Origin: Bryopsis sp. KO-2023 | Lineage: Eukaryota > Chlorophyta > Ulvophyceae > Bryopsidales > Bryopsidaceae | Length of the DNA: 64,000 bases | Direction: 5' to 3' | Assembly: GCA_030272585.1 (NCBI GenBank) | Contig: BSYQ01000001.1 | Coordinates: 9,005,001 to 9,069,000, forward strand | Shown: in pieces, positions 11,476 to 21,900 of the stretch | Layout: each line of letters starts with the position of its first letter | Position numbering within the stretch: the first letter of the stretch is position 1 | Notes under the pieces: generated by a model | The model's input: only the letters and a program-made list of their open reading frames with translations | Databases searched by the model: none | Told to the model about the DNA's origin: nothing | Program-made: the position numbers and the translations under genes

Positions 11476-11559
11476 TGGAAGGCCGACAAAAGTAGTGGGA
11501 AGGCCGACAAAAGTTGGTGGAAGGCCGACAAAGGATTGGGTAGCGGACAAAAGTGTTGG
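11476..11559. repeat. Degenerate 20-23-bp tandem repeat at broken edge of J
   Basis: Four imperfect units built around GGAAGGCCGACAAAAG start at about 11476, 11496, 11518 and 11541. The array begins where integrase homology of J stops. In the J frame it is translated as repeated CRPS-rich peptide, which is not normal integrase sequence. Confidence 0.7.
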
Positions 11560-11697
11560 AGCAACACTGAAGAATCAGCAGTGTGCCCAGCGGACTGTGA
11601 ATAGGCGGACTATCACGTGACCACACATAGCGGAAAACTAACTATTCGTTGACAAGGCGGATTGGTCGACACAAGTGTGGGAAGAACGGACTTCAAC
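11560..11697 (+). other. Left leader or 5' LTR part of element E (inferred)
   Basis: With the G insertion removed, this sequence joins 24438 and leads to the gag of E 82 bp later, so it is probably the E leader or 5' LTR. The 3' LTR of E is not in the window, so the boundary cannot be set. A TG start near 11552 (TGTTGGAGCAACAC) is possible but unproven. Confidence 0.4.
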
Positions 11698-11703
11698 ACT
11701 GTG

Positions 11704-12240
11704 TGTAACCACAAATAGGGTACCCTTGACCTCTGGGGTCACCCCTGCAGCCGTACTTAACGGTGGTGATGGCGTTTCTGCAGAACGGGAACGGCGGAAG
11801 TGGGGACAGCCCCTCTTGAAGTTGATCACACGGCCTTTGCAAGGCACCTTACTCAGGACTCTTCACACAAGCTTTCTTACAATAATCAATAAAGGTCCAA
11901 ACTCGAATAAAAACAAAAGCCTCACCCAGAATGTCCAATAACCTAAGATCAGCCATTAAATAGGCTGCCGCCTGACTCACCCTAGTCCCACTGATCACCT
12001 AGGATCCCACCTACTGATGGGGACTACCTAACCTATCAAGCCTAGCTGATCTTCCTAACCTCCCTCAATCCCTTCCCTTAGTCTCTACCCCTAGGACCGT
12101 CCAACCTAGTCATTTCCGCAGCTGGACTGCTACTTCCAGACTGTGGCTGGACTGTCCCAACTACCCCTCCTCTACCCGATAGCACTCTGGCCTTGGCCAG
12201 TGTGACGAAATCGGTGGAGGCGACGTGGTTTGGGGTTACA
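11704..12240 (-). repeat. 3' LTR of element G (537 bp)
   Basis: In plus orientation it runs TGTAACC...GGTTACA, a 7-bp inverted terminus. It matches the other LTR over 530 bp with no difference I could see. The other copy lacks the outer TGTAACC. Confidence 0.92.
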
Positions 12241-13286
12241 GCTGTAACCACTCCCCTCCTCCCTGAACTTTTGTCCCCAAAAGTTTTAACATCCCCTCCC
12301 CTCTTTTCTGAACTGTTTCTGTGTCTAGACTTCCATTTTCAAGATAACTGGGGTCAGAACTGTTGGAGAAGTGGTGAATAGAAAGACCTAACTGCCTATT
12401 CAACCACTAAGTCCACAGATGCAGTGTCCCCAGTACTACAGAACAAGTGCTAAGTGTCAGTATGTTGGGATCCAAAATAAAAGTTTTTTTTTTTTTTTTT
12501 TTCAATTATCACTTTCTACACAACAGGAAAAATGTCTGTTAACCTTGATAACACAAGCACAACACAATCCACAGCTGTTCTGTCAGCTTGTTCACTTCAT
12601 CCCTAGAAATACTGAGCAACCTGCCTTCTCAACCAGTAGGCTTGTTCTATTTTTTTTTTTTTTTTTTTTTTTCAGGTCCAATAACCAGAGGTTTCTGTTT
12701 GTTTATTCCCCCCCCCCCCCCCTTTTTCATGCCTTCCCCCAAAAAGATACCTAACCCATCAGACACCCACTCCTGCCACAGTGTTTTACTGCCTGCCCAC
12801 TTCAGCAGCAGACAGTCTGATCTCTAACCCTCATAGCAACTTGAAATCATGTATCAAAAAGATTTAAGAAAGAACCCTGAACTCTGAACTCTTACTCTCT
12901 CTTCCTCACTTCCTTTTCTTTTCCATTCTTACTGGTCCAATCCAGTTCAGCTACTACTTTTCTTTGAGAAGGCTGTCTCTATAGCCATTCTCATGAAAAC
13001 CAAAAACAAAAACAATAAAAGCAAAAACAAAAAGTCATCAAAAAGAGAGCCCTGAACTCTGAACTCTTACTCTCTCTTTCTCACTTCCTTTTCTTTTCCA
13101 TTCTTACTGATCCAACCCAGTTCAGCTACTACTTTTCTTTGAGAAGGCTGTCTCCATAGCCATTCTCATGAAAACCAATAAAACAAAGACAAATAAAAAC
13201 AATAAAAACAAAAACAAACAGTCACCCCTCCCCCATTTTCCTTCCTTTTTTTTTTTTTTTTTTTTTCTTTTCACCTTCCCCCCTTT
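12241..13286 (-). other. 3' untranslated region of element G with PPT and repeats
   Basis: Non-coding. On the minus strand it carries a PPT (AGGGAGGAGGGGAG, 12251-12264) ten bases from the LTR, long A tracts (plus-strand T tracts at about 12484-12502, 12651-12672 and 13246-13266) and a G run at about 12709-12722. Two copies of a roughly 135-bp unit start at 12875 and 13050. I saw no CpG in this kilobase apart from its ORF3 edge. Confidence 0.75.
12875..13188. repeat. Direct repeat, 175-bp spacing, in G 3' region
   Basis: Two copies beginning CCCTGAACTCTGAACTC start at 12875 and 13050. Each spans about 135 bp and ends in an A-rich CCAAAA/CCAATAAAA run. They differ by a few substitutions (for example ACTGGTCC against ACTGATCC). 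Confidence 0.85.
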
Positions 13287-16200
13287 TTAGGCTGTCGGCG
13301 GCGGCGGTGGTGGTGGTGGTGGCGGTCCTCCCTGACCTCCGCGACAGTGCTCCGGCGGCTCTCCTCCTGCTGCTGGATCGTCTGGACCTTCGTCTTCTCG
13401 GGGCCGCTTGGTTGCGCTGCCTCTCTCCAGGGGGATCTCGTCAGGGAACGGCCGACGGAGCTCGGGGTATCGCCCCCACATCTCCGCCGTCAGCGTGCGC
13501 CAGTATGCCGTCGTTGGGAAGTTTCTGGCTTCCGCTTCGCATCGCCAGCAGCGATTTTGGAAGACTTCGTCGGCGGTGATGCCAGGGCGATACTCCGGGA
13601 TCCATGAAAGGTCCGCCGCCGGGATGTCCCCCAGCGTGAGTTCGCGTCCGCGGCAGAAGAGGTCGGGGCGCCGCAAGGCCACGAGGATGGCCAACACATC
13701 CTTGGCACACGCTTTCCAGGATTTTCCAAAGCGGTCTCGCGAGCAGTGTCGGTGGTGCCCGGGTGTGTTAGCAAACTTACAGGCGGTTGGGATGTACGCG
13801 TTGGAGCCGGGCGGTTTTGAACAACGGCTGCAACGCGTACCCATCCCTGGAGTGCCGCCGCCGCTGCTCTGGCCGTGCTGTCCCTTTCCATCACCCGGTG
13901 CTGTTCCGTCTGGGGGCCCTTCGTCCTCGCCAGTCTCCGTATCCGTTCCTGAAAAATCCATGGCGACCTTCTTGAGCTTCCCTTTTCCTGAGGCGAGTCT
14001 AGTGGTTGGGCCCTTCCTTGGCGCTCCTCCCTTCGATGCTGGAGTCCCGCTTTGGCTTAATCCCGGGGTAGTTCCTGTGGGAGTTCCTGCTCCGAACGCG
14101 AATGGGGCTTGGACATTCTGGAACATCTGGAAGGGGCGTGGTGGCCGAGGTCCCGCCATGGGTGGAGCTGGTGGTCTGATTGGCCCTGGTGGCAGCAAGA
14201 CGAGTTGGGAGGCTGGAGGCACTTCCTCCGTCGTTGGGAGTTCAGCTGGTGGATCCTGGGGTCCTGCTTGCTCCGCTTGGTGGGCAAACGGAACTGGATC
14301 AGGTTCCTCCACACGAGGCTGTGACACCCTCTCCTCCCATCCTCTCCGGTAATGCATCCCAGGCAGCGGCTGGTGTCCCGCCAACGATCGATCTCTTTCC
14401 TCCCTCTGCACCTCCGCCCATTCCTGAGCCGACAGTGGCTGTGGATGTGGTGGGCTTCCTGGGATCACATCAGCTGGAGCTGGGGGTTCATCCTCTGGTG
14501 TTGTTGGCTGCTCCTCCCCCACTTTCTCCCCAGTCCCTGCTTCACTCCCAACCAATCCTGAGCCTTCCCCCACTGTGGTTTCCTCATGCTGCCCTCCTCC
14601 TGTGGCTGCTGTTGCTGCTGTAGCTGCTGTTGCTGCTGTTGATCCCTCCAGACCTCCTTGTCCAGGCTGATGGAGTGGCTGTTCTCCTGTTAATGTTGCT
14701 GTAGCTTCCTCCAAGTCTTCTGGACCCAACTGAGGAGGTGGCTTTCCTCCTTCCCCAATGTCCCCAGCCTTGAGGTTTTTCGCCGTTTTCTTTCGTGGGT
14801 GGCTGCTTCGGGGGTGTAGCGATCCTTTTTCCTTCCCCGTCAGTTCCGCGATTCGATCCTTCTGGCGATCCAAGAGGTCCGCCATCTTCTTCATCCGCCT
14901 CCGTTGTTGCTCCCATTGATTCCACGGCACCATGTCGCAGGTAGCCTGCGACCCCTGATCCCGCTGCTCTTCTTCGTCGGTTTGGGTGGCAACATTCTGG
15001 GTTTCCGGCTGGGTCATATGGCTCGCAAGGATCGCCGCAAAGTACGCGGCCACTGCATCAATTTGCAGCTCCACCGGCAGATTTCGGAAGGTGGCCGGGA
15101 GTTCTACTGGTGGAGGTTGTGATGGCCCGGCTGCTGGAAAGGCGATCTCCACCATGGGCTCGCTGACCAACTCCTCCACTGTCTCCTCCTCCTGCAATCC
15201 ATATTCCGCCTCCAAATCTGCTGTATCGAGGCTGCCGGATTCAGCCATGGGTGTGTCGTCATTTCCTTGCCCTGGTTGATTTCCGCCACCCCTTTGCGAT
15301 GATCCACTGCCCCCTCGCTCTGGCTGATCGCCGCCACCCTCACGTGCGCCACCGATTGGCCCTACTCCGCCTCCGCCACTACTCAACACGCCGCATATGA
15401 TGGCCAGGAAACATACGAATCGGAACATGGTCGCTGGGCTCTCGAAAAGTGCAAATTCGTCTAACAATTCGCCGCCGCTGTCGGGTTTTTCTGCACTTCC
15501 GCCACGAGACTCCTCCACGTCCGTCCTCTCAATGAGGCGACACTGTACCCTGTCCACAGTCCATGCATCCCTTGGGGTCTGACCCACCTTTACCAAATCC
15601 CCACGTAATTCCTGGACCATCCATGGCCCCTGATTGAATTCCATCTCCTTGGGGTGGTAGGGGAACCGAGTTGAGCACAACATCACCATGTCCCCTACTT
15701 TCAGTTCTGCTGGAGCTTTACCCCGCCTGATCGTCTCCCAGAGGTGCCCCAGCTGCTGTTTGACCCTTGCTTTCTGCAAGGCTCTGGCAAGACTCCCCTC
15801 CTGAGCTTTCCTCTCCTCATTCATAAACCTCAGGGTGACCTGGCGCTGCAGCTCCACTGCATCTGCCCGGCGTAACTCCCCTCGCAATTCTGCTAAGCGT
15901 TCATTTCGTTTGGTTTTGGTGGAAAACTCCCGGAAAAACAATGCCTTGGCGGGGCTGAGTCCGGTGGAGGTGTGTTCCCTGGTGTTGATAGCATAAATCA
16001 CCTCCTGCAGTTTCTCCGGCCATTGGGGCGTGATCCCGCCGCCACACTCCCTCCGCAATAGTTGTTGTATCTCCCGGTTCATTCTTTCGACCAGCCCATT
16101 GGTCTCCGGGTGGTATGGGCGTCCTTTCCTCAGCTGGACTCCCCACTGCTGTAGAAGTTCTGCCACCTCTCCTTCGAATTCACTCCCGTTGTCTGTGATG

Positions 16201-16805
16201 ATGGAGGCGGGCGGTCCATATGGATGGAACACCGAGGCCTTCAGCCACGCCGCCACCGCAGAACTCCTCTTACTCGTTAATGCCCCGGCGATCGTCCACT
16301 TGGTGAAGTAGTCTACCATGACTATCACATATTTTTCTCCCGTTCCGGTGGTGGGCAGGGTGATCAAGTCCATACCCAGTCTCTCCCAGGCTCTTAACGG
16401 TATATGCTGCCTTAATGGGTGTCGTTCCTTAGGCGCTTTCTGACTTCTTCTGCAGCTGTGGCACGTCTGCCACACTTGTTCTACCTCTTTCCTTATATAT
16501 GGCCACCAGTATCTCTGCTGCACTTTCTGGCACAATCCTCTGCCGCCGATGTGCGCATTTTCTCTGTGGACTTTTCGGACCACAGTTGGCCTTTGCTCCT
16601 CTTTTGGCACCTCTAGCCATTCTCCTTGTTTACTCAAGCACTTGAGTGGGTGTAGATCTCCTCCCACCCATCGATATCTCTGACCCCTTTTTCGCACCCT
16701 CGCTTTTGCTTGTTTCTCAGCGGGTAATGCCGTTGTTTTCAAGAATTCCATCAGTTCCGCATCCGCCCATGGATCCATTCTCCTTTGACCTCCTCCTTTG
16801 ATCAC
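13287..16805 (-). CDS. Integrase fused to ORF3 (element G)
   Basis: 1172 codons from a GTG at 16805; the first ATG is ten codons on, at 16778. Residues about 60-460 are integrase: an H-H...C-x2-C finger (VHRENAHIGG, CHSCRR), the DDE core (MDLITLP, ITDNGSEFEG, TNGLVERMNRE) and a C-terminal domain without a chromodomain. From residue 460 a hydrophobic stretch (MFRFVCFLAIICGVLSS) begins a 713-residue tail: Gly/Pro/Gln-rich regions, a short coiled coil near 628-660, then C992-x2-C995-x13-C1009, His at 1017, 1018 and 1020, C1021, C1033 and C1086-x2-C1089, followed by KRPRE near the end. Elements A, B and C encode a similar module as a separate ORF. The frame matches that of RT-RNase H but three stops lie between. 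Whether the fusion protein is made or cleaved is unknown. Confidence 0.85.
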   Translation of the reverse strand: MIKGGGQRRMDPWADAELMEFLKTTALPAEKQAKARVRKRGQRYRWVGGDLHPLKCLSKQGEWLEVPKEEQRPTVVRKVHRENAHIGGRGLCQKVQQRYWWPYIRKEVEQVWQTCHSCRRSQKAPKERHPLRQHIPLRAWERLGMDLITLPTTGTGEKYVIVMVDYFTKWTIAGALTSKRSSAVAAWLKASVFHPYGPPASIITDNGSEFEGEVAELLQQWGVQLRKGRPYHPETNGLVERMNREIQQLLRRECGGGITPQWPEKLQEVIYAINTREHTSTGLSPAKALFFREFSTKTKRNERLAELRGELRRADAVELQRQVTLRFMNEERKAQEGSLARALQKARVKQQLGHLWETIRRGKAPAELKVGDMVMLCSTRFPYHPKEMEFNQGPWMVQELRGDLVKVGQTPRDAWTVDRVQCRLIERTDVEESRGGSAEKPDSGGELLDEFALFESPATMFRFVCFLAIICGVLSSGGGGVGPIGGAREGGGDQPERGGSGSSQRGGGNQPGQGNDDTPMAESGSLDTADLEAEYGLQEEETVEELVSEPMVEIAFPAAGPSQPPPVELPATFRNLPVELQIDAVAAYFAAILASHMTQPETQNVATQTDEEEQRDQGSQATCDMVPWNQWEQQRRRMKKMADLLDRQKDRIAELTGKEKGSLHPRSSHPRKKTAKNLKAGDIGEGGKPPPQLGPEDLEEATATLTGEQPLHQPGQGGLEGSTAATAATAATAATGGGQHEETTVGEGSGLVGSEAGTGEKVGEEQPTTPEDEPPAPADVIPGSPPHPQPLSAQEWAEVQREERDRSLAGHQPLPGMHYRRGWEERVSQPRVEEPDPVPFAHQAEQAGPQDPPAELPTTEEVPPASQLVLLPPGPIRPPAPPMAGPRPPRPFQMFQNVQAPFAFGAGTPTGTTPGLSQSGTPASKGGAPRKGPTTRLASGKGKLKKVAMDFSGTDTETGEDEGPPDGTAPGDGKGQHGQSSGGGTPGMGTRCSRCSKPPGSNAYIPTACKFANTPGHHRHCSRDRFGKSWKACAKDVLAILVALRRPDLFCRGRELTLGDIPAADLSWIPEYRPGITADEVFQNRCWRCEAEARNFPTTAYWRTLTAEMWGRYPELRRPFPDEIPLERGSATKRPREDEGPDDPAAGGEPPEHCRGGQGGPPPPPPPPPPTA

Positions 16806-16964
16806 GGCAGCAACTGTGGCAAATCACGAAGTCCGAACGGTCACGGTGTTCCACGCTACTTTTTCGGGGTTCGTGTGGCCTTGCCTTCAGTCTAGAAGTA
16901 CCCCCATTGGACCAACAATGGTTCCCCTTTTTCCAGCCATGATCTTGAGATCCCCGGAAGATCC

Positions 16965-18977
16965 TTATGGACGAAGTGCTGTGGATCCACTGACTATCGG
17001 ATGATCCAGTGGAACTGGAAGCCTGGTCAGTGCATCCGCATTCGCATTGCTTTTTCCAGCGCGGAACTCAATCCTGAAATCAAACTCCTGTAGGCGGAGT
17101 GCCCACCTCATCAGTTTTCCCGTCAGTTTAGTACCTGTCATCAACCACTGTAATGCCCGCTGGTCTGTCTGCAGCACAAATTCTGTGCCATAGATGTATG
17201 GCCTGAATAGGGTGCAAGCCCATACCACTGCCAGGCACTCCCCCTCCACTACCGAATAGTTCTTCTCCGCTGGGTTGAGTCTTTTGCTGGCATAGGCTAC
17301 CACATGCTCTCTCCCTTGCTCATCCTTCTGGCAGAGTACTGCCCCCACAGCCTGGCTGCTCCAGTCTGTCTGCAGAGTGTATGGTAGGTGTGGCTGTGGT
17401 GGAGCCAGGACTGGTTGATCGGTTATGCTTTTCTTCAGCCTCTCAAATGCTTGTTGTTGTCGTTCCCTCCATTCAAATGGCACATCCTTCTTCAACAACT
17501 CCGTCAGAGGTGCAGCGATCCTTGCATAGTCGCGCACAAATCTCCTGTAGTAAGAAGTAAGGCCAAGGAAGGACCTCAGAGTAGACACATCCACCGGTGG
17601 CTCCTGCAGCTCCACTGTGGCTACCTTCTTCGGATTCATCTTGATTTCCCCTTTTCCCACGATGTGGCCCAAGTAGAGTAGCTCCTCAAACCCGAAGTCC
17701 GATTTCCTCGGGCTGATCCTCAGGTTGGCCTCCTTCAGCCGCTGCAGCACCTCTGCCAAGATCTCCTGATGCTTTTCCCAAGTCTCCGCATAGATGATGA
17801 TATCATCCAAATACACGATCACCCCCTTCCACAGCATAGGTCCCAGTACCTCGTTCATCATCCTTTGGAATGTCGCTGGGGCGTTACTGAGCCCGAAGGG
17901 CATCACCACGAACTCATACAGCCCCTCCTGTGTGATGAAGGCCGTTTTCTCCGCGGAGGCAGTGCTCATCCTGACCTGCCAATACCCTGATCTCAAATCC
18001 AAAGCGGTGAAGAACTTGGCCTCCGAGAACTGGTTGATCGCATCCTCAATCCTCGGGAGAGGAAAGCTATCTCGGGTGGTCACCTTGTTAAGCTTGCGAT
18101 AATCAACGCAGAACCGCACCGACCCATCTGGCTTTGGAACCAAGACGATCGGTGAGGCCCACGGGGACTTTGACTTCCGCACCACTCCATCCAGGAGCAT
18201 CCTCGCCACCTCCGATTTGACTACCTGGTTCTCCGCAAAACTGAACCGGTAGGGATTCTGCCTGATGGGGGGATGATCTCCGGTGGGGATCTCGTGGTAT
18301 AAAATGTTGGTTTGCCCGACTTGATCCGAGGACCAAGCACAGGCATCGGGGTACTGCTGCAGAAGCTCCAGCAGCTCTTTTCTTTGGTGGGGGGTAAGAT
18401 GGGGACTAATTTTCAGTTCTTCCAGTTTTTCTCTAAGTGACACCTTTTTCTCTTCCCTTTCCTTTTCTGTGGCAAACGTTTTATTTTCTACATCAGAAGT
18501 CCCAAGGGGAACCACCCCTGCCCAAATCTGATTTTCCTGCAGCTGAACTGCTGCCTGTCCCATTTCCCTCAACCCAAACCTTTCTTTTCTTTCTCCTTTT
18601 TCTTTTCTTTCCTCTTCTTTTTCTGTTTCTTTGGCTTTCCTTTCCCTTGAATTTTCTTTTCCCCTTTTTCCTTTTTCTTCTCCCATTCCCTCCCTCATAA
18701 GGATTTCTGCCTCCACTGTTCTGCTATGGTTTAAGCATTGCATGGCCCATGAGTCCGGCCACAGACTCCTGGCCCTTTCTACTTCTTCCGTTTGGCGTTG
18801 CATTCTCGCTTCCTGCTCCTTGATCCTCCTGCCTGCTCGACGCCATTGTTCTCGTTTACCCGCACGCTTGCCACGCCGCCCTCTTCCCCTTTTCCCTTTA
18901 TTCCCCTTTGTGGGACCGAACCACCTCCGCCACCCCTTCAGGTGTCGCCGAAGAAGGACGTCGGTGGCCGGCCCACT
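16965..18977 (-). CDS. Reverse transcriptase-RNase H (element G)
   Basis: The frame is open from the gag-protease stop at 18977 in the -1 register; the first ATG is at 18803, so expression by -1 frameshifting is likely. After a Glu/Lys-rich linker (about 18450-18720) come RT blocks: NPYRFSFAENQ, then KSPWASPIVLVPKPDGSVRFCVDYR, the catalytic YLDD at about 17805-17820 and LRSFLGLTSYYRRFVRDY. RNase H follows (LQTDWSSQAVGAVL, YSVVEGECLAVVWA, NANADALTR). RT copies element RNA to DNA; RNase H removes the RNA strand. The ORF stops with TAA at 16967-16965 before integrase; in most gypsy elements integrase continues in the same ORF. Confidence 0.92.
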   Translation of the reverse strand, partial: SGPATDVLLRRHLKGWRRWFGPTKGNKGKRGRGRRGKRAGKREQWRRAGRRIKEQEARMQRQTEEVERARSLWPDSWAMQCLNHSRTVEAEILMREGMGEEKGKRGKENSRERKAKETEKEEERKEKGERKERFGLREMGQAAVQLQENQIWAGVVPLGTSDVENKTFATEKEREEKKVSLREKLEELKISPHLTPHQRKELLELLQQYPDACAWSSDQVGQTNILYHEIPTGDHPPIRQNPYRFSFAENQVVKSEVARMLLDGVVRKSKSPWASPIVLVPKPDGSVRFCVDYRKLNKVTTRDSFPLPRIEDAINQFSEAKFFTALDLRSGYWQVRMSTASAEKTAFITQEGLYEFVVMPFGLSNAPATFQRMMNEVLGPMLWKGVIVYLDDIIIYAETWEKHQEILAEVLQRLKEANLRISPRKSDFGFEELLYLGHIVGKGEIKMNPKKVATVELQEPPVDVSTLRSFLGLTSYYRRFVRDYARIAAPLTELLKKDVPFEWRERQQQAFERLKKSITDQPVLAPPQPHLPYTLQTDWSSQAVGAVLCQKDEQGREHVVAYASKRLNPAEKNYSVVEGECLAVVWACTLFRPYIYGTEFVLQTDQRALQWLMTGTKLTGKLMRWALRLQEFDFRIEFRAGKSNANADALTRLPVPLDHPIVSGSTALRP

Positions 18978-21900
18978 TAAAAATCCGAGGAGTCGTAGCT
19001 CACCACCCTTGGTGGCTCACTCCTCCCCTCCCCGCCAGCTGCGGCTGCTGTGGAGGTCCCCCCTCCAGTCTCGCCACCCTCCACTGGCCTCCACCTCTGG
19101 GCCTCCCTGCGGAAGTGCCCCAACATCTCCTCCGACTCCTCCCTCTGTGCGCTCGTCACAGCGTCGCACCTTCGGAAATACTCCCTCGTGATAGCATCCC
19201 TTTTTCTCGGTTCTCCCTCGCATCTCAACCTTTCGTCGTGGATCTTTTTGAACTCCCTCTTTGTCCCTCCGTGGTGCCTCCCCCTGGTGTCCAGTATTTC
19301 TGCCTCTTGGTGATACAGATGTGTGGCCGCCGCCTCACTCATCCCCTTTCCCCGCCGAATAGCGCAGCACTCCTGCAGCACTGCCTTCTGGCGCTTGGTG
19401 ACCCACAGAGGAGGGGGTTGAGGAACGTAGAGGTAGGGCTGGATAAACCCATCTGGTCGGCGTTCCCCCGGTGGCGTCTGGCTCGTCATTGAATCCTGCT
19501 GTGGCTGCTTTCCAGTGGGGGCTGCTGGCGGTTCTGGGGCGGCGCTCGTTTCTTCGATCGATCGGAGGGTTTGGTAAACTGCGACGACTGCAGCACTCTC
19601 AGGCGTCGTTGTGTGAAGGAACTCGATGGGTACGTGACCTACTCGCCGTCCAGCCACACACGGAGTGAGCCGCTTGAAACCAAAGTGGATCTCTGTACCG
19701 GTATCCACCAACCACGGGGTCCCAATGATCAGGGATAGATGTTCGTTCTCCACTACATGGCACGGTACGATCTGTTTGCATTGTCCAAGGGCGATGGGCA
19801 GGGCAGGGATGTACCCCAGAGCTTGCCTAGTCTCGCCATTGCAATCCCTGTACCTCCCCTTCGGTGCCTCCATCAGGTGGGTCAACCCTGTCCGTGCTAG
19901 GAGTTGGGCCGATATCACACAAGCACTCGCCCCCGTATCAATGATGGCCCCTGGTACCTTGGTCTCCATGATCTTGGCTGTGGCGGTAGTGACTGCATAT
20001 GGGCTGGGCTTGCCCACTCCCTCCACAGTAGTGATGGCAGGTACTTTAGCCATGGGCACCCTCAGTGCCTTCAACCATGCATCGATCAACTCCGGGTGGT
20101 GCTGGCACAGACTCGCCACTGGAACCTCCGTCATCAAACCCTCCACAAACTTTTTGGCTTCTGCCGCTGTAAACATTCTCTTCTCTTTTGGCTCCCCCAC
20201 CGTCTTTTTCCCCATTTTCTTTTTCTTGGTCATGGTATTCCGAGGGGACGGTGGCCGCATGGGTGGTGGGAACATCGGTGGTAACATAACTGGTCTCGAT
20301 CCTTGTGGCTCATCTTGTGGCTTCGGCACACCTTCTGGTTCAGGCACAGACTTTGTCTTCTCCTCCTGCTGTGGGGGTTCTGGTTCCTCCTTTGGTTCCT
20401 CCATCACAACTTCCTCCCCAGCATCTGCTCGAGGTTCCGAAGGTATTGGGCTCGTGTCCATGGGGGTTCCTCCACTGCCTCCCTGGTCCCCGTCCAAGCC
20501 TCCGTGGTCAATATCCATTTCAGAGTACCAGATTGGCGCCAGAACCTCCTCGGGTCCTTCCGTGGTGGTTGCCCCAGGGTCCGTTTGCTCAAAGTCCATC
20601 ACCAGGTGGTCCCCCATTTCCGCCTGGAAGAAGTTTAAATGTTCGGGACACTGGCTGGCATAATGGCCAAGGCGCGAGCAGTGCCAACATCTGACTTTGT
20701 TCACATCATAACGCCCTCCTCCCCAGCCTCTTCCTCCATTGCCATTGTTCCGAGTTCCCCGTCCTCTGCCTCCTCCATTTCCCCAGCCATTGCCTCTGTA
20801 GGCCCCTTGCCCTCTGCCTCCATTGATTGGCACTTGGTTTGCTCCGGTACCCCCAGTGTTTCCATAGTTCCCTCCTCCTGGCTCTGGCACATTAGGCTGT
20901 CTCACATCCGCCACCATTCCTGATAGAGTGGAGATCATACTTTTGAGTTCGCCAAACTGCTGCCCAGAGGTTCTCACATGCTGCTCCACTCCTCTGAGTC
21001 GCGAGTCCGTGGTGGTTTGGTGTTCGCGCACCTCCTTCCTCAAATTCTCGATTTGTTCGTTCACCCGCTGATCCATAATATTTACTTCCGCCAGGACTGG
21101 CTCCATCACTGCTTGGTCCTGCAGTTCCTCCAGTGTGTTGATCGTTGTCTTTCGCTTTGGCCCCGGCCGCACTTGTCTCTCTTCGATCTGTCTGGCTCTT
21201 GCCACTGCTTCATCCAGGGTATCTCCTGTAAAACCCAGCAGGATGGGGGCAAGATCCTCCCGCACTCCGTTCTTAAACAATTGCAGTAGAAGTTCGTCGG
21301 CCACGGCGGGACTGCCTGGGGCTCGACTCGCATTGAGTTGTTGCTGCATCTGGGAGAGTGCAGAAGCGTATTCCCCCACAGTTTCGTCATTCTTTTGTTT
21401 CCGTTCCAAGATACGGGCCACCAACGTCGCTGGCGCCACTCCAAACCTTGCCAACATGCCCATTTGTAACTCCTGCCATGTCCTTTCTGGGTTCGGCAGC
21501 CCTCCCACATGTGTAGGGTGTCTGGCCGTCCAATTGTCCACCCATGATCGCGCTTTCCCCGTCGTATACAGGACGAGTCTCTCAATTCTCTGATCCTCAT
21601 GGTCCGGCACCGCTGGTGGTACACTCCACTCTGAGCCTGTGGCGAGAATCTCGTATGACCGTATCCAGGTGGCCACATCTTCCTTCTCTGCCCCAGTGAA
21701 GGCTGTTAACTGACTGTTGATCAGCCTGTTTGGAGGTCCTCTGGGGTGGGCCATGGCACCGACTCCGCCTGGTGGGTGTGGTGGAGGAGGTGGTGGAGGA
21801 GGTGGTGGAGGGACTGGTGGTGGACCAGGTGGTACAGGTGGAACGGGTGGAGGAACAGGTGGGACTGGTGGTTGGAGATAGGGAAGTCCAACCTCAAAGG

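Noticed and set aside
13408-14352. 314-codon plus-strand frame within G
   Set aside because: Antisense to the integrase-ORF3 gene with no recognisable domain; high GC makes long shadows likely.
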